DNA of 64,000 nt, from assembly GCF_002939305.1 (NCBI RefSeq), contig NZ_MVDI01000012.1, positions 62,001 through 126,000 of the forward strand, read 5' to 3'. The DNA comes from Chroococcidiopsis sp. TS-821 (GTDB taxonomy: Bacteria > Cyanobacteriota > Cyanobacteriia > Cyanobacteriales > Chroococcidiopsidaceae). Shown one piece after another: positions 17,805 to 26,438 of the stretch (position 1 is its first letter; the number at the start of each line of letters is the position of its first letter). The notes beneath the pieces are model-generated. The model made no database searches. It saw only the letters and a program-made list of their open reading frames with translations, and was not told where the DNA came from. Both the position numbers and the translations under genes were made by a program.

Positions 17805-19184
17805 CTATGCGGTTACGGTGGTTTTAGCTAGTCGCGTTTTCTCAGTTAACTGCTGCAAGGCGGGTGATATTTCTACAGGTAAAGATATCGGGTTATCTAG
17901 TCGCCGGACGGTGTCGGGTAGACTCGCAACTGAACGAGTCGTGCGATCGCGAATTTGGGCGAGTGTCTCTGGCGGTTGTAGGCGTTTGCCTTGCTGCATG
18001 ACAAGTTGTAATAATGGTTGCGCGTCTGTTTCTGTCATCAAACCTAAAGCGTCTTTGATAACTCTATTTCCCGCATACCTTCGAAAAACTTGTTTGCGTC
18101 CTGGATACGTTGCTTTCCCACTCGATTGTTTCATCACTGGAATGCCTTCAATTTCTACGATCTTGTAGACACCGTTGACAGGCGTCCCTGTAACGAGGCG
18201 CGTTCCCAAGCCATAGCCATCAATTTCTGCCTTATTTGCTTTGAGTCGGGCAATTTCCCACTCGTCGAGATCGCCACTAGCAAAAATCTTGACTCCTGGC
18301 AAAAGCGATCGCACTTGTTGCGACAGCGTGGCTAAGTCTCCCGAATCTAATCGCACTCCTGCAAGTTGCATTTCTCCTGCTTGCACTTTTTTGGCTAAAC
18401 GTTGTGCTGCTGCTACGGTGTCGTAGGTGTCAATTAGTAACGGTGCGCCTGGAAAATAACGGTGAAATGCAGTAAACGCTTGGTCTTCTGTACCTTCCAT
18501 CGCGGCGATCGCCATCACCAAAGAATGCGCCATTGTCCCACTCGGCTGACTTCCCAGGTGCAATGCGGCTAGCACATTCGAGGTAGAATCTAAACCAGCG
18601 GCTAGTGCTGCACGCGCTGCCCAGAGTGAAGATTGCGGACTAAAAGCGCGTCGCGTCCCAAATTCTAAAAGTGTTGCGGACGGTCCAGCGATATCGCGGA
18701 TGCGTGCGGCGCGGGTGGCGACTAATGTTTGAAAATTGAGTGTATTAAGTAAATAGGTTTCTACTAGCTGCGCTTGCCACAAAGGGGCTTCGACTCGTAA
18801 AAGTGGTTCATTGGCAAAAATGGCGGTTCCTTCAGGTACTGCCCACACATCGCCAGTAAAGTGTCCTGATTCTAGCAGCGTCCAAAAGCTTTCTGGCGCG
18901 TGGGTAAAAATGTTCGTTGCTTTTAAAGCTGATATCTGCGTTGGCGTAAAATGCAAATTTTCGAGATACTCTAATGCTTGGGCTAATCCCATTGCGATTA
19001 AGTAACCAAAATCGTCTGGTAGGCGGCGCGTAAATAGTTCAAAACTCGCCCATTTTTGCTCTAACCCTTCACCCGTATAGCAAGCCGCCATTGTCAGCTG
19101 ATAAAGGTCTGTCAGCAGACTATAATCTTCTGAAGTAAGTGTCAGTTCCTGCGTTGATACCCAATCGAGGGAAGGTGCCATCAC
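17805..19184 (-). CDS. pncB: Nicotinate phosphoribosyltransferase
   Basis: The first enzyme of the Preiss-Handler salvage route: nicotinate + PRPP + ATP give nicotinate mononucleotide. Clear features are the start YSLLTDLYQLTMAACY, LEFGTRRAFSPQSSLWAARA with the PRPP-contacting region, and DTYDTVAAAQRLAKK, followed by GVRLDSGDLATLS and FASGDLDEWEI. The length is 459 residues. It is the leading gene of the pncB-nadD-nrtR-nadE cluster and so probably carries the cluster promoter. Confidence 0.95.
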   Translation of the reverse strand: MMAPSLDWVSTQELTLTSEDYSLLTDLYQLTMAACYTGEGLEQKWASFELFTRRLPDDFGYLIAMGLAQALEYLENLHFTPTQISALKATNIFTHAPESFWTLLESGHFTGDVWAVPEGTAIFANEPLLRVEAPLWQAQLVETYLLNTLNFQTLVATRAARIRDIAGPSATLLEFGTRRAFSPQSSLWAARAALAAGLDSTSNVLAALHLGSQPSGTMAHSLVMAIAAMEGTEDQAFTAFHRYFPGAPLLIDTYDTVAAAQRLAKKVQAGEMQLAGVRLDSGDLATLSQQVRSLLPGVKIFASGDLDEWEIARLKANKAEIDGYGLGTRLVTGTPVNGVYKIVEIEGIPVMKQSSGKATYPGRKQVFRRYAGNRVIKDALGLMTETDAQPLLQLVMQQGKRLQPPETLAQIRDRTTRSVASLPDTVRRLDNPISLPVEISPALQQLTEKTRLAKTTVTA

Positions 19185-19564
19185 ACAGCAATTCAGGTAG
19201 TTTGTTTAATTATAGTATAATTCACCAAAATATTGCCAAGCAAGCTGCGATTATTTTCCAGCAAATCAGAGTTTTGGCAGATATTGAGGGAGAGATTACA
19301 CAAACTACATACTTATTTATGTTTATTTGTAGTCAAATTTACTATATTTAGTTGTATTGAGCTTTGTAGATACCGAGCTCAAACTTCTTTAGCATCCTCT
19401 GATCCCTGAGTGCTGATTCCTAATAAAGTATTGCAAACATAAACGAATAAGCATTACAAATGTGCGCGAAGAATTAAGCACGTATCATAATAAAAGCAGA
19501 AGGGGATTAAACTACATGCATTCAGAATTGAATTCATCATAATCATCATTAGGAGAAATATCCT
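19185..19564. other. 380-base gap holding the pncB promoter and a candidate NrtR operator
   Basis: No gene is seen. Near the pncB side lies AATTATA-G-TATAATT (19208-19222), a perfect 7-1-7 palindrome 24 bases upstream of the pncB start. On the other side is the leader of the small gene at 19565, with AGGAG at 19551-19555. A short CTGATCCCTGAGTGCTGATTCC stretch near 19400 belongs to the CTGACCC-like heptamer style. Confidence 0.5.
19208..19222. promoter_or_regulatory. Perfect palindrome upstream of pncB (candidate NrtR site)
   Basis: AATTATAGTATAATT is symmetric around the central G. It lies just ahead of the NAD cluster that contains an NrtR-like gene. It may also include the -10 box (TATAAT on either strand). 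The assignment to NrtR is inference from context. Confidence 0.45.
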
Positions 19565-19717
19565 ATGAATATTTATCGCATGATTGACAGCATGACTCGA
19601 TATATTTCTGAAGCTGTTACGCGGATTTTTGGACCGAGTGATGATGCCTATCCAGCAACAGGAGTACAGCCGTTCACAGGAGAACCTTTCAAACCTCAAC
19701 GGAATGCTGATTGGTAG
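19565..19717 (+). CDS. Conserved 50-residue cyanobacterial protein
   Basis: The ATG at 19565 opens MNIYRMIDSMTRYISEAVTR, followed by IFGPSDDAYPATGVQPFTG and EPFKPQRNADW. The motif SDDAYPxxGVQPFxGEP and the final ADW resemble a small protein conserved across cyanobacteria whose function is unknown. The N-terminal half could form an amphipathic helix. AGGAG precedes the ATG by nine bases and a hairpin-T terminator follows about 45 bases after the stop, so it looks like a genuine single-gene unit. A longer frame on the opposite strand here looks spurious. Confidence 0.75.
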   Translation: MNIYRMIDSMTRYISEAVTRIFGPSDDAYPATGVQPFTGEPFKPQRNADW

Positions 19718-19760
19718 GTAGTATGACAAATTAATCAAATACTATATTATTAGCAATCAA

Positions 19761-19794
19761 GCAGGTGGTAGATGTCATTCTCCATCTGCTTTTG
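19761..19794 (+). terminator. Terminator after the 50-residue protein gene
   Basis: GCAGGTGGTAGA (19761-19772) pairs, with G-T wobbles, to TTCTCCATCTGC (19778-19789). TTTTG follows directly. Confidence 0.6.
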
Positions 19795-19855
19795 TTTCAA
19801 TGGGCAATCGATAAATTGACGATCTAGATTTTCTACATTTCTACCTGAATATTAG

Positions 19856-19947
19856 GCGAATAAATTCGCCGCTAAATAAACAAAATATCACTTTAAGTAT
19901 GCCTGCGCACACTTTGTTTGGATAACCCCGAAGAAATTCGCAGGGCT
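19856..19947 (+). repeat. Dispersed structured repeat, copy 1
   Basis: The copy has three parts in order: a GCGAA/TTCGC inverted repeat around TAAA, a GC-rich middle with CGCACACT, and CCCCGAAGAAATTCGCAGGG, which can pair CC-GAA with TTC-GG. The stretch CGCACACTttGTTtGgaTAaCCCC has a near match in the copy at 59987-60090. It lies directly before the DUF1802 gene. Confidence 0.55.
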
Positions 19948-19985
19948 AAAATAATCTTTAGCTATCCTGACCCCTGACTCTATCC

Positions 19986-20579
19986 ATGCAATTAAACACT
20001 TGCCATGCCCTCAAAGAATGGGCGGTAGCAGTTGCAGCGCTAGAACAAGCGAAAACAATTATGCTGCTACGCAAAGGTGGAATTCACGAACAAGGCGGGC
20101 GCTTTCGCGTTGCTTGCGACCAAGTTTTGCTTTATCCTACTTACGAGCATCAGCAACCTGGGTTGTTGAAACCGGAATATGCTAATGCTGTCACTCCTGT
20201 TGCTTCTGGTTGGCATCCGGAAACTGTGCGTATTGGCAGTTGGGCAGAAATTACGGATATTTTACCTGTGAGCGATCCGCAAGTAGTAGAAGCGTTGTTG
20301 CCATTTCATATCTGGAACGACAAGTTTATCAGCGATCGCTTGAAATGGAAATCGCGTCAGCCGCTTTATATTTTGCTGTTACGAACTTACTCTCTTCCCC
20401 AAGTGCATCACATTCCTTATCGTGCAGAATACGGTGGTTGTAAGTCTTGGATTGATTTAGCACAAACAATTTCTCTAGAAAACTCCCAACCCGTATTATC
20501 CGACGCTGCGTATGCTCAAATCGTGGCAGAAGTTCGCTATAAGATTGGTCATGTCTTACAGGGAGTAAGTGATGAGTGA
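19986..20579 (+). CDS. DUF1802 family protein
   Basis: A 197-residue soluble protein of the DUF1802 family, found mainly in cyanobacteria. Typical pieces are HALKEWAVAVAALEQAKTIM, LRKGGIHEQGGRFRV (an arrangement like a small nucleotide- or nucleic acid-binding fold), LLYPTYEHQ, and the later LLLRTYSLPQVHHIPY with GGCKSWIDL. No catalytic function is known. It starts at the ATG at 19986, just after a dispersed repeat and a short CTGACCC-type heptamer run (CCTGACCCCTGACTC, 19968-19980). Confidence 0.85.
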   Translation: MQLNTCHALKEWAVAVAALEQAKTIMLLRKGGIHEQGGRFRVACDQVLLYPTYEHQQPGLLKPEYANAVTPVASGWHPETVRIGSWAEITDILPVSDPQVVEALLPFHIWNDKFISDRLKWKSRQPLYILLLRTYSLPQVHHIPYRAEYGGCKSWIDLAQTISLENSQPVLSDAAYAQIVAEVRYKIGHVLQGVSDE

Positions 20580-20917
20580 TAAGTTAATCCTAATTACGTA
20601 ATTCCCATTTATTCTCTTCTACTCCCTCTACTGTCCTCCAGGTAGTTGCTTCATGACAAAACCTGACTACAAGGCGATCCCCAGCACCTAGCTACGGTGC
20701 CAGATAGGAACTCTTACCCTAGATAGATATACAAAACTTAAAGAAAAAGTATCTTGACAGCAAGACATTAGTCTTGACAAACGTAAATTAGTGTGCTTAA
20801 ACATTTATAAGCTTGAGGCTACATAATTCTTCAAAGTTATCAGCCTAAAGACAAGCTTTTCCTAAATGCGAATCAGTGCATTGCGTTTTGTGCCGTTATT
20901 TGAGACAAGGAGTGCCT
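20580..20917 (+). other. 338-base gap with a possibly structured leader
   Basis: No gene is seen. Between 20641 and 20735 the DNA can fold into GTAGT (20642-20646) with ACTAC (20666-20670), and GCACC (20684-20688) with GGTGC (20696-20700). An unusual GC-containing block, CAGATAGGAACTCTTACCC, follows. It lies about 200 bases before the next gene. It could be a leader RNA or the remains of one; I do not recognise a known riboswitch class. Confidence 0.35.
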
Positions 20918-21175
20918 ATGCCTCGACAATTGTGCTGGCTATCGAAATCCGGTACAGATGGCGAGAAAGTTTTGTATTTACAAGCTGCACCAAATGAGCC
21001 ATGGAAACCTTACACGCATTTTCCGCAGTATGCAGTACCCGATTACCGAATTCCTGGCGGTTCTAAAGGTTGGGCAACTTACCAAAAACTAATCAAGCAA
21101 GGCTGGATTTTGGTGCCTAGTGCCCGCGCTACAGAATTTGGGAAAATTGCGACGGAGGCAGAAATTTTGAAGTAG
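20918..21175 (+). CDS. Small conserved hypothetical protein
   Basis: An 85-residue soluble protein starting MPRQLCWLSKSGTDGEKVLY, with PWKPYTHFPQYAVPDYRIPG in the middle. The aromatic- and proline-rich middle and the GWATYQKLIKQGWILVPS stretch resemble small cyanobacterial proteins of unknown function. The ATG at 20918 has an ideal AAGGAG six bases upstream, so the longer frame from 20876 is not needed. It ends 85 bases before the 3' end of the convergent ggt gene. Confidence 0.65.
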   Translation: MPRQLCWLSKSGTDGEKVLYLQAAPNEPWKPYTHFPQYAVPDYRIPGGSKGWATYQKLIKQGWILVPSARATEFGKIATEAEILK

Positions 21176-21260
21176 GGGTAAGGAGGGGGTGAATAGTGGC
21201 TAGTGATGAGTTTTGAGTTTTGAATTTAATACTCAACCCTGATAGTTCGCAATTCTTGAA

Positions 21261-22988
21261 TCAAAATCCCTTTGGTGAACCTTCTCCACGCGGATCGGCA
21301 GCACCTTCTAGCATGTTATCAGAAGTGACGACGATCGCATTTGCATTTCCCCACGGCGATCGCTCTTCAATTTTATGCCCGCGACGACACAATTCAGCGA
21401 TCGTGGCGTAGTCTAAGCCAAAAGGTTCGACCCGTAATTCGTCGGGTAGCCATTGGTGATGAATTCGAGGTGCAGCTACCGCAGATCCGGCATCCATGCC
21501 GTATTCTAAAACGTTGAGGATTGTTTGCAAGACTGTAGTGATGATCGTACTACCGCCAGGTGCGCCGACTGCCATGCGCAAGCGATTGTTTTCGGTGACA
21601 ATTGTGGGTGTCATACTTGATAAAGGAGTTTTACGCGGGGCGATCGCATTTGCCTCTTTGCCAACTAGCCCGTAAGCATTGGGAACCCCTAGTGCAGCCG
21701 CAAAGTCGTCCATTTCGTCGTTGAGGAGAATTCCTGTGCCTGGCGTTACGACGCCAGAACCGAAGCCGTAATTAATCGTAAACGTGAGACTCACCGCGTT
21801 ACGCTGCGGATCGATGACGGTTAAATGACTGGTATCTGATGATTCGTTGCCTTTAATGTAGCGCAAGAGCGTTTGGCGGTCTACAGGTTTGACTTCACTC
21901 GAACGTCGTACGCTATCCATGCGAATTTCTTGACGTCTTTGCAAGGCATAGTCGCGACTAATGAGTTGTTGCACGGGAACTTTGACAAAATCAGGATCGC
22001 CGAGATGTTCAGATCGATCTGCATACGCAATTCGCATCGCTTCTACCATCAGATGCAGTGCGTCAGGATTGCGCCATCCTAGTGATTTTAAATCAGTATT
22101 GCCGATGATATTCAACATCTGCAACAAGTGTACGCCTCCCGAAGACGGCGGCGGCATCGAACACACGCGGTAGTTGCGGAAATCGCCACAAACGGGAGTA
22201 CGCCAAATCGGTTGATAGATTTTGAGGTCTGTGAGGGTAATTAAACCACCGTTTTTTGCCATATCGGAGGCGATCGCGCGGGCAATATTTCCGGTATAAA
22301 AGCTTTGCGGATTTTGGGCGACTGACTGTAATGTTTTTGCTAAATCGCGCTGTACTAATTTCTCGCCTGGCTGGTACATTTCGCCGTTGCGTGTAAATAT
22401 TTGTCGCGCAGCGGGATTTGCTAAAATTACTTGTTGACGACTTTCGGCAGCATTCGTATATCTTTGCGACACCACAAAGCCATCGCGCGCGTAGCGAATC
22501 GCGGGTGCAATTAATGTCGCCCAAGGTAATTTTCCGTATTGGCGATGCACTTCGTACATTCCGGCTACGGTTCCTGGAACTGCAACAGATAAGTAACCGT
22601 CTATACTGGCGTTTGGACGTACTTTACCTTGCGCGTCTAAATACATATTTCGCGTTGCTTTTAATGGTGCGCGTTCGCGAAAATCTAATGCCTTTATTTC
22701 TTTCCCTGGCTGGTGGAGTAACAGAAAACCACCGCCACCAATTCCCGCAGAAAAGGGTTCGACGACAGAAATCGTAAAGGTTGTCGCGACAGCTGCATCG
22801 ACGGCATTACCACCTTGACGTAAGATTTCTAATCCCGCTTCGCTGGCTAACGGATGTGCGGAAACAACCATCGCTTGTTTGGTGCGCAGTGGTTGGACAA
22901 AAGCTGCGATCGCTGCTTTTTCAGGTGCGATCGAGCATAGGGAAATTGCGACAAGCGTGAAGGGCTTGTATTTGGAGGTGACGGGCAT
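21261..22988 (-). CDS. ggt: Gamma-glutamyltransferase
   Basis: An Ntn-hydrolase that cleaves glutathione and other gamma-glutamyl compounds or transfers the glutamyl group. The precursor has 575 residues and matures by self-cleavage before Thr386 in ESSDTSHLTVID, which becomes the nucleophile. Other family marks are VSAHPLASEAGLEILRQGGN near the start, SAGIGGGGFLL, the FRERAP motif (DFRERAPLKA) and GVVTPGTGILLNDEMDDF, then APGGSTIITTVLQ. The first 30 residues contain a hydrophobic stretch (FTLVAISLCSIAP), which suggests export to the periplasm. A heptamer repeat array lies just upstream of the start. Confidence 0.95.
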   Translation of the reverse strand: MPVTSKYKPFTLVAISLCSIAPEKAAIAAFVQPLRTKQAMVVSAHPLASEAGLEILRQGGNAVDAAVATTFTISVVEPFSAGIGGGGFLLLHQPGKEIKALDFRERAPLKATRNMYLDAQGKVRPNASIDGYLSVAVPGTVAGMYEVHRQYGKLPWATLIAPAIRYARDGFVVSQRYTNAAESRQQVILANPAARQIFTRNGEMYQPGEKLVQRDLAKTLQSVAQNPQSFYTGNIARAIASDMAKNGGLITLTDLKIYQPIWRTPVCGDFRNYRVCSMPPPSSGGVHLLQMLNIIGNTDLKSLGWRNPDALHLMVEAMRIAYADRSEHLGDPDFVKVPVQQLISRDYALQRRQEIRMDSVRRSSEVKPVDRQTLLRYIKGNESSDTSHLTVIDPQRNAVSLTFTINYGFGSGVVTPGTGILLNDEMDDFAAALGVPNAYGLVGKEANAIAPRKTPLSSMTPTIVTENNRLRMAVGAPGGSTIITTVLQTILNVLEYGMDAGSAVAAPRIHHQWLPDELRVEPFGLDYATIAELCRRGHKIEERSPWGNANAIVVTSDNMLEGAADPRGEGSPKGF

Positions 22989-22989
22989 T

Positions 22990-23021
22990 GGTGGTAAGCG
23001 GTAACTGGTAATTGGTAATTG
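22990..23021 (-). repeat. ATTACCA heptamer array between ggt and the aminotransferase gene
   Basis: GGTAACTGGTAATTGGTAATT on the plus strand, which is AATTACC-like heptamers on the minus strand, directly upstream of ggt. Confidence 0.65.
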
Positions 23022-23044
23022 TACTGACTTTTCTGATTAATTAC

Positions 23045-23881
23045 CTATGACCAACTACCCAATTTTGTGTAGTTGTGAAACAGATGCATAAGGTATTGGG
23101 TGTTTTCTCCTGGTTTGCCGTTGGAAATTTGGAGATCGTCGATTTGTATGACTGGCATAATCTCTTTGTTGGTGGCGGTGATGAATGCTTCGTCACAACG
23201 ATTTAAGTCGCTGTAGCTAATTGGCTGTTCGACGATCTCAAACTTGTTTTTGGCGAGTTCTAAAACAACTTCTCTGGTAATACCGTAAAGGATGTTGTCT
23301 TTTGGGGTAATGAGTTTATTGTCTTGAAATACGAATAAGTTTGTTGTTGTTCCTTCTAGGACGCGATGCTGATTTACGTATAGTGCTTCAACTGCATTCT
23401 CTTGTTTGGCTTGTTGTAATGCCATGATTGCAGAGATATAATTGAGGCTTTTTGCTCCTGGTATGAATCGCTGCGTTTGGACTGTAATAACTTTGACGCC
23501 TTGTTTGTAATAGGCTTCAGGATATTCAGTTACCGGAGTCACAATTACAATTAAGCTGGGTTCGCCAGCAGGAGTGATGAAATCGGTGGCAATACCTCCT
23601 GTAGCGATGATGCGAATGTTTGCGTCTGGAAGATGATTGCGGTTGAATGTCTCTTGCGCGATTGCCTCGATTTCTGGCGTTGACCACGGTAAATTTAAAC
23701 CGATTAATTCTGCTGATTTTTGCAGTCTTTGTACGTGTTCGCGGAGTTTGAATGGAACTCCGTTGTATGTCCGCAAAAAATCAAATACGCCGTATCCTCG
23801 GACGATTGCCAAATCGTTGATTGGTAAACAAGCTTCATCAGCAGCAACATATTTCCCATTCAGATAATAGATATATGTCAT
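23045..23881 (-). CDS. Class IV aminotransferase (branched-chain/D-amino acid type)
   Basis: A fold-type IV PLP enzyme of 278 residues. Visible marks are YLNGKYVAADEACLPINDLA at the start, RGYGVFDFLRTYNG, then PGAKSLNYISAIMALQQAK with the PLP-binding lysine (in GAKSLNY), EALYVNQHRVLEGTTTNLFV, and the late TATNKEIMPV. The family includes branched-chain aminotransferase, D-amino acid aminotransferase and 4-amino-4-deoxychorismate lyase. The GTTTNLF and Arg-Gly-Tyr motifs do not separate the first two. The ATG is followed by a normal family start. It is not in an operon with other amino acid genes. Confidence 0.88.
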   Translation of the reverse strand: MTYIYYLNGKYVAADEACLPINDLAIVRGYGVFDFLRTYNGVPFKLREHVQRLQKSAELIGLNLPWSTPEIEAIAQETFNRNHLPDANIRIIATGGIATDFITPAGEPSLIVIVTPVTEYPEAYYKQGVKVITVQTQRFIPGAKSLNYISAIMALQQAKQENAVEALYVNQHRVLEGTTTNLFVFQDNKLITPKDNILYGITREVVLELAKNKFEIVEQPISYSDLNRCDEAFITATNKEIMPVIQIDDLQISNGKPGENTQYLMHLFHNYTKLGSWS

Positions 23882-24067
23882 TTTTCATGCGCTCAAATAT
23901 TAAGAAGATTTTCTGACAAGGTAGTATACAATTGCTGCAATTTGTTGTATTATTTTTATATGATTTTCTTCATAATGGAGATATAACCCAAAATAAAATT
24001 TTTGCACAGATTCCCATTATGTAGAAAATTGTATCAGGTGCGAAGGAAAAAATCAACTGCCTATCCC

Positions 24068-24985
24068 CTACTTCTTCGCATTTTTCGGTGGAATTTTAGC
24101 CTGTAAAAATTCGCTCACAACTTCTTTAATATCGCGTAATTCGCCTTCGACTTGGTAGTTAAGACTGCGCATTTCATCTTCAGTAATTAAATTACCGAGT
24201 TGTTGCATTGCGGGTAGTAGCTGAGGGTATTTCTTCAACGTAGCTTGGCGGACGATTGGTGCAGCTTCGTAAGGAGGAAAATAGCGTTTATCGTCTTCTA
24301 GAATTGCTAAATCTAATCGGGCAATTTGTCCGTCGGTAGAGTTACCTGCAACCATATCGACTTGCTTATCAATTAAAGCACGGTACATTAAGCCCAAATC
24401 CATAACGCGGGGCGATCGCGCAAATTGTAAACCGTACGTTTGAGCAAGTCCAGGAAATCCATCTTCGCGCTGAATAAATTCGTAGCCAAAGCCTGCTTGC
24501 CATTGGGGAGTATATTGTGCAGCTTGCGAAATTGTTTGTAGATTATATGCTCTTGCATCTTCACCGCGAACAATAATTGCGAAGGTATTTTCAAAGCCTA
24601 AAGGGGGAGTGACTTCCAGGTCAAATTGTTCTGCATAAGACGATCGCACTTGTTGATAAACTGCTTGCGGATCGCCGATGGGTTTTTGTTTCAAAATTCC
24701 AGTAAAAGCCGTACCCGTGTATTCAACATAAGTATCAATTTGTCCAGCAAGTAATGCTTGATGACAGACAAAAGTTCCACCCAAATGTAGGCGGCGCTCG
24801 ACGCTTAATCCAGTAGTATTTTCGATATGCTGAGCCAAAAGTTCACCGAGAATATTTTGTTCAGTAAAGTCTTTAGAACCAACAACAATATCACCACCGC
24901 CGCCAGTTGTTGTGCTGGGATTACAACTAGCGATCGCGAGTACCAAACTAAAAGTAACAAAGCACAGCAGAATAAATTTTTTCAT
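24068..24985 (-). CDS. Osmoprotectant/glycine betaine ABC transporter substrate-binding lipoprotein
   Basis: An exported solute-binding protein (305 residues). The ATG at 24985 gives MKKFILLCFVTFSLVLAIASC, a signal peptide with a lipobox (AIAS|C). The ligand-binding domain of the OpuAC/ProX type starts with IVVGSKDFTEQNILGELLAQ and continues with YVEYTGTAFTGIL and DMVAGNSTDGQI, typical of choline, betaine or carnitine binders. The frame could begin at 25012, but that would precede the signal peptide with nine odd residues. Its permease and ATPase genes lie upstream on the same strand, separated from it by a convergent Uma2 gene. Confidence 0.9.
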   Translation of the reverse strand: MKKFILLCFVTFSLVLAIASCNPSTTTGGGGDIVVGSKDFTEQNILGELLAQHIENTTGLSVERRLHLGGTFVCHQALLAGQIDTYVEYTGTAFTGILKQKPIGDPQAVYQQVRSSYAEQFDLEVTPPLGFENTFAIIVRGEDARAYNLQTISQAAQYTPQWQAGFGYEFIQREDGFPGLAQTYGLQFARSPRVMDLGLMYRALIDKQVDMVAGNSTDGQIARLDLAILEDDKRYFPPYEAAPIVRQATLKKYPQLLPAMQQLGNLITEDEMRSLNYQVEGELRDIKEVVSEFLQAKIPPKNAKK

Positions 24986-25066
24986 ATCTACCAACGCCAA
25001 AAATCTCATCAACTAAACTAGAAGTAATCTTAAATCGCCTTGCTCGCGCAATTCAGCCTCAGTAAT

Positions 25067-25747
25067 ATGGTACAAAGCAGTCCAACGCATTCTCCAACCT
25101 ATCCTCCTACTGATTTACTAAGTAACGAACCGCCGTTGGAAACCTATCGCCATCTTAGACAACTTATCGTACTCCTCACTTCGCTAGAACGCTTGTGGCA
25201 AAATCGGCAAGATTTTTTTGCAGGAGGTAACTTAAGCATTTACTACAGCATTCGTCAGCTTAAATCAGAGGATGTAAGAGGACCAGATTTTTTTGTTGTT
25301 TTAAACACTGAACGTAAAGAGCGAAAAAGCTGGACAGTGTGGGAAGAGGAAGGAAAGTATCCTAACTTCATTTTGGAGATTCTTTCCGAATCTACTGCTA
25401 AAAATGACCGAGGTTTAAAAAAACAGTTGTATCAGGATGTGTTTCGCACGCCGAATTACTTCTGGTTTGACCCTTATACTTTAGAATTTGCGGGTTTCAA
25501 ACTCAATTACCGTATTTATGAACCACTCATCCCGAACGATCAAGGATGGTTGTGGAGTGATGAATTGCAGTTGTATTTGGGGATTGTCGGCGAACAGTTG
25601 CGGTTTTTTACACCAGAAGGTCAATTAGTTCCAACGCCAGAGGAAGCAGAAGCAGAAGAACGAAGACGGGCTAATGCGGCGGAAGCAAAAGTAAAATTAC
25701 TACAGCAAAAGTTGCGCGAATTGGGAATTGAGATTGAACAAGAGTAA
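25067..25747 (+). CDS. Uma2 family (DUF820) putative nuclease
   Basis: A second Uma2/DUF820 protein (226 residues from the ATG at 25067; 25040 is an alternative). The PD-(D/E)xK-like core shows in VRGPDFFVVLN and YPNFILEILSESTAKND, followed by LYQDVFRTPNYFWFDPYT. The C-terminal 40 residues form a charged coiled coil (EAEAEERRRANAAEAKVKLL). It lies between the substrate-binding gene and the permease gene of an osmoprotectant transporter but on the opposite strand, so it looks like an insertion into an ancestral operon. It is a different subtype from the copy at 9278-9991. Confidence 0.85.
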   Translation: MVQSSPTHSPTYPPTDLLSNEPPLETYRHLRQLIVLLTSLERLWQNRQDFFAGGNLSIYYSIRQLKSEDVRGPDFFVVLNTERKERKSWTVWEEEGKYPNFILEILSESTAKNDRGLKKQLYQDVFRTPNYFWFDPYTLEFAGFKLNYRIYEPLIPNDQGWLWSDELQLYLGIVGEQLRFFTPEGQLVPTPEEAEAEERRRANAAEAKVKLLQQKLRELGIEIEQE

Positions 25748-25775
25748 AGAGTGGCTAGTGATGAGTGAAAGAGAT

Positions 25776-26438
25776 TTAAAAACCCTTAGCTTTAGCTTGC
25801 GATCGCTTTTTTAACAGACGTCGCTCGATTAAACCGATACCCCAGTCGGCTAGAATTGCTAATATAGCGGCGGGAATCGCGCCAGCGAGAATCAGTTGAT
25901 TGTTTACCATCGCGATACCGCGAAACACAAATACACCTAAGCCACCAGCGCCGATCGCAGCGGCGATTGTTGCAATCCCGATCGCAATCACGGTAGCAAC
26001 GCGCACTCCGGCTAAAATAAAACTTAAGGCTAAAGGAATTTCGACTTGGAAAAGCAATTGTCGATCGGTCATTCCCATACCGCGTCCAGCTTCGCGAATT
26101 GCGGGATCGACGCTGGTAATTCCTGTGTAAGTATTGCGAATAATCGGGAGAAAAGAGTATAACGTTAAGGCAATAATTGCAGTTTGCGCTCCAATTCCGC
26201 CAATGATGGGTACAGAAATTAAAAAGCCGAACAGTGCCAAACTCGGAATCGTCTGCAAGATATTTGCAATGCCAAGAATCGGTTGTCGCCAGCGTACTTG
26301 ACGCGTAATCAGAATTCCTAAAGGAATACCGATTAGAGTTGCAACGCCAACTGCAATTCCGACAATTAATAGATGTGTCCCAGTTTCTTGCAAAATTTCT
26401 GGGGCGTATCTAATCAAGAAAAATTCGTTTAAATCCAT
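25776..26438 (-). CDS. Osmoprotectant ABC transporter permease
   Basis: The membrane subunit of an OpuC/ProW-type importer, 220 residues with five to six hydrophobic segments. The cytoplasmic coupling motif of binding-protein-dependent permeases is visible in AGRGMGMTDRQLLFQVEIPLA (EAA loop), preceded by IALTLYSFLPIIRNTYTGI. The glycine-rich IAAAIGAGGLGVFVFRGIA is typical of the betaine group. It overlaps the upstream ATPase gene by 10 bases, so the two are surely co-transcribed. Confidence 0.9.
   Translation of the reverse strand: MDLNEFFLIRYAPEILQETGTHLLIVGIAVGVATLIGIPLGILITRQVRWRQPILGIANILQTIPSLALFGFLISVPIIGGIGAQTAIIALTLYSFLPIIRNTYTGITSVDPAIREAGRGMGMTDRQLLFQVEIPLALSFILAGVRVATVIAIGIATIAAAIGAGGLGVFVFRGIAMVNNQLILAGAIPAAILAILADWGIGLIERRLLKKRSQAKAKGF

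Noticed and set aside
22093-22524. A 143-codon minus-strand frame inside ggt
   Set aside because: Same-strand shadow of ggt in another frame; ggt motifs cover the region.
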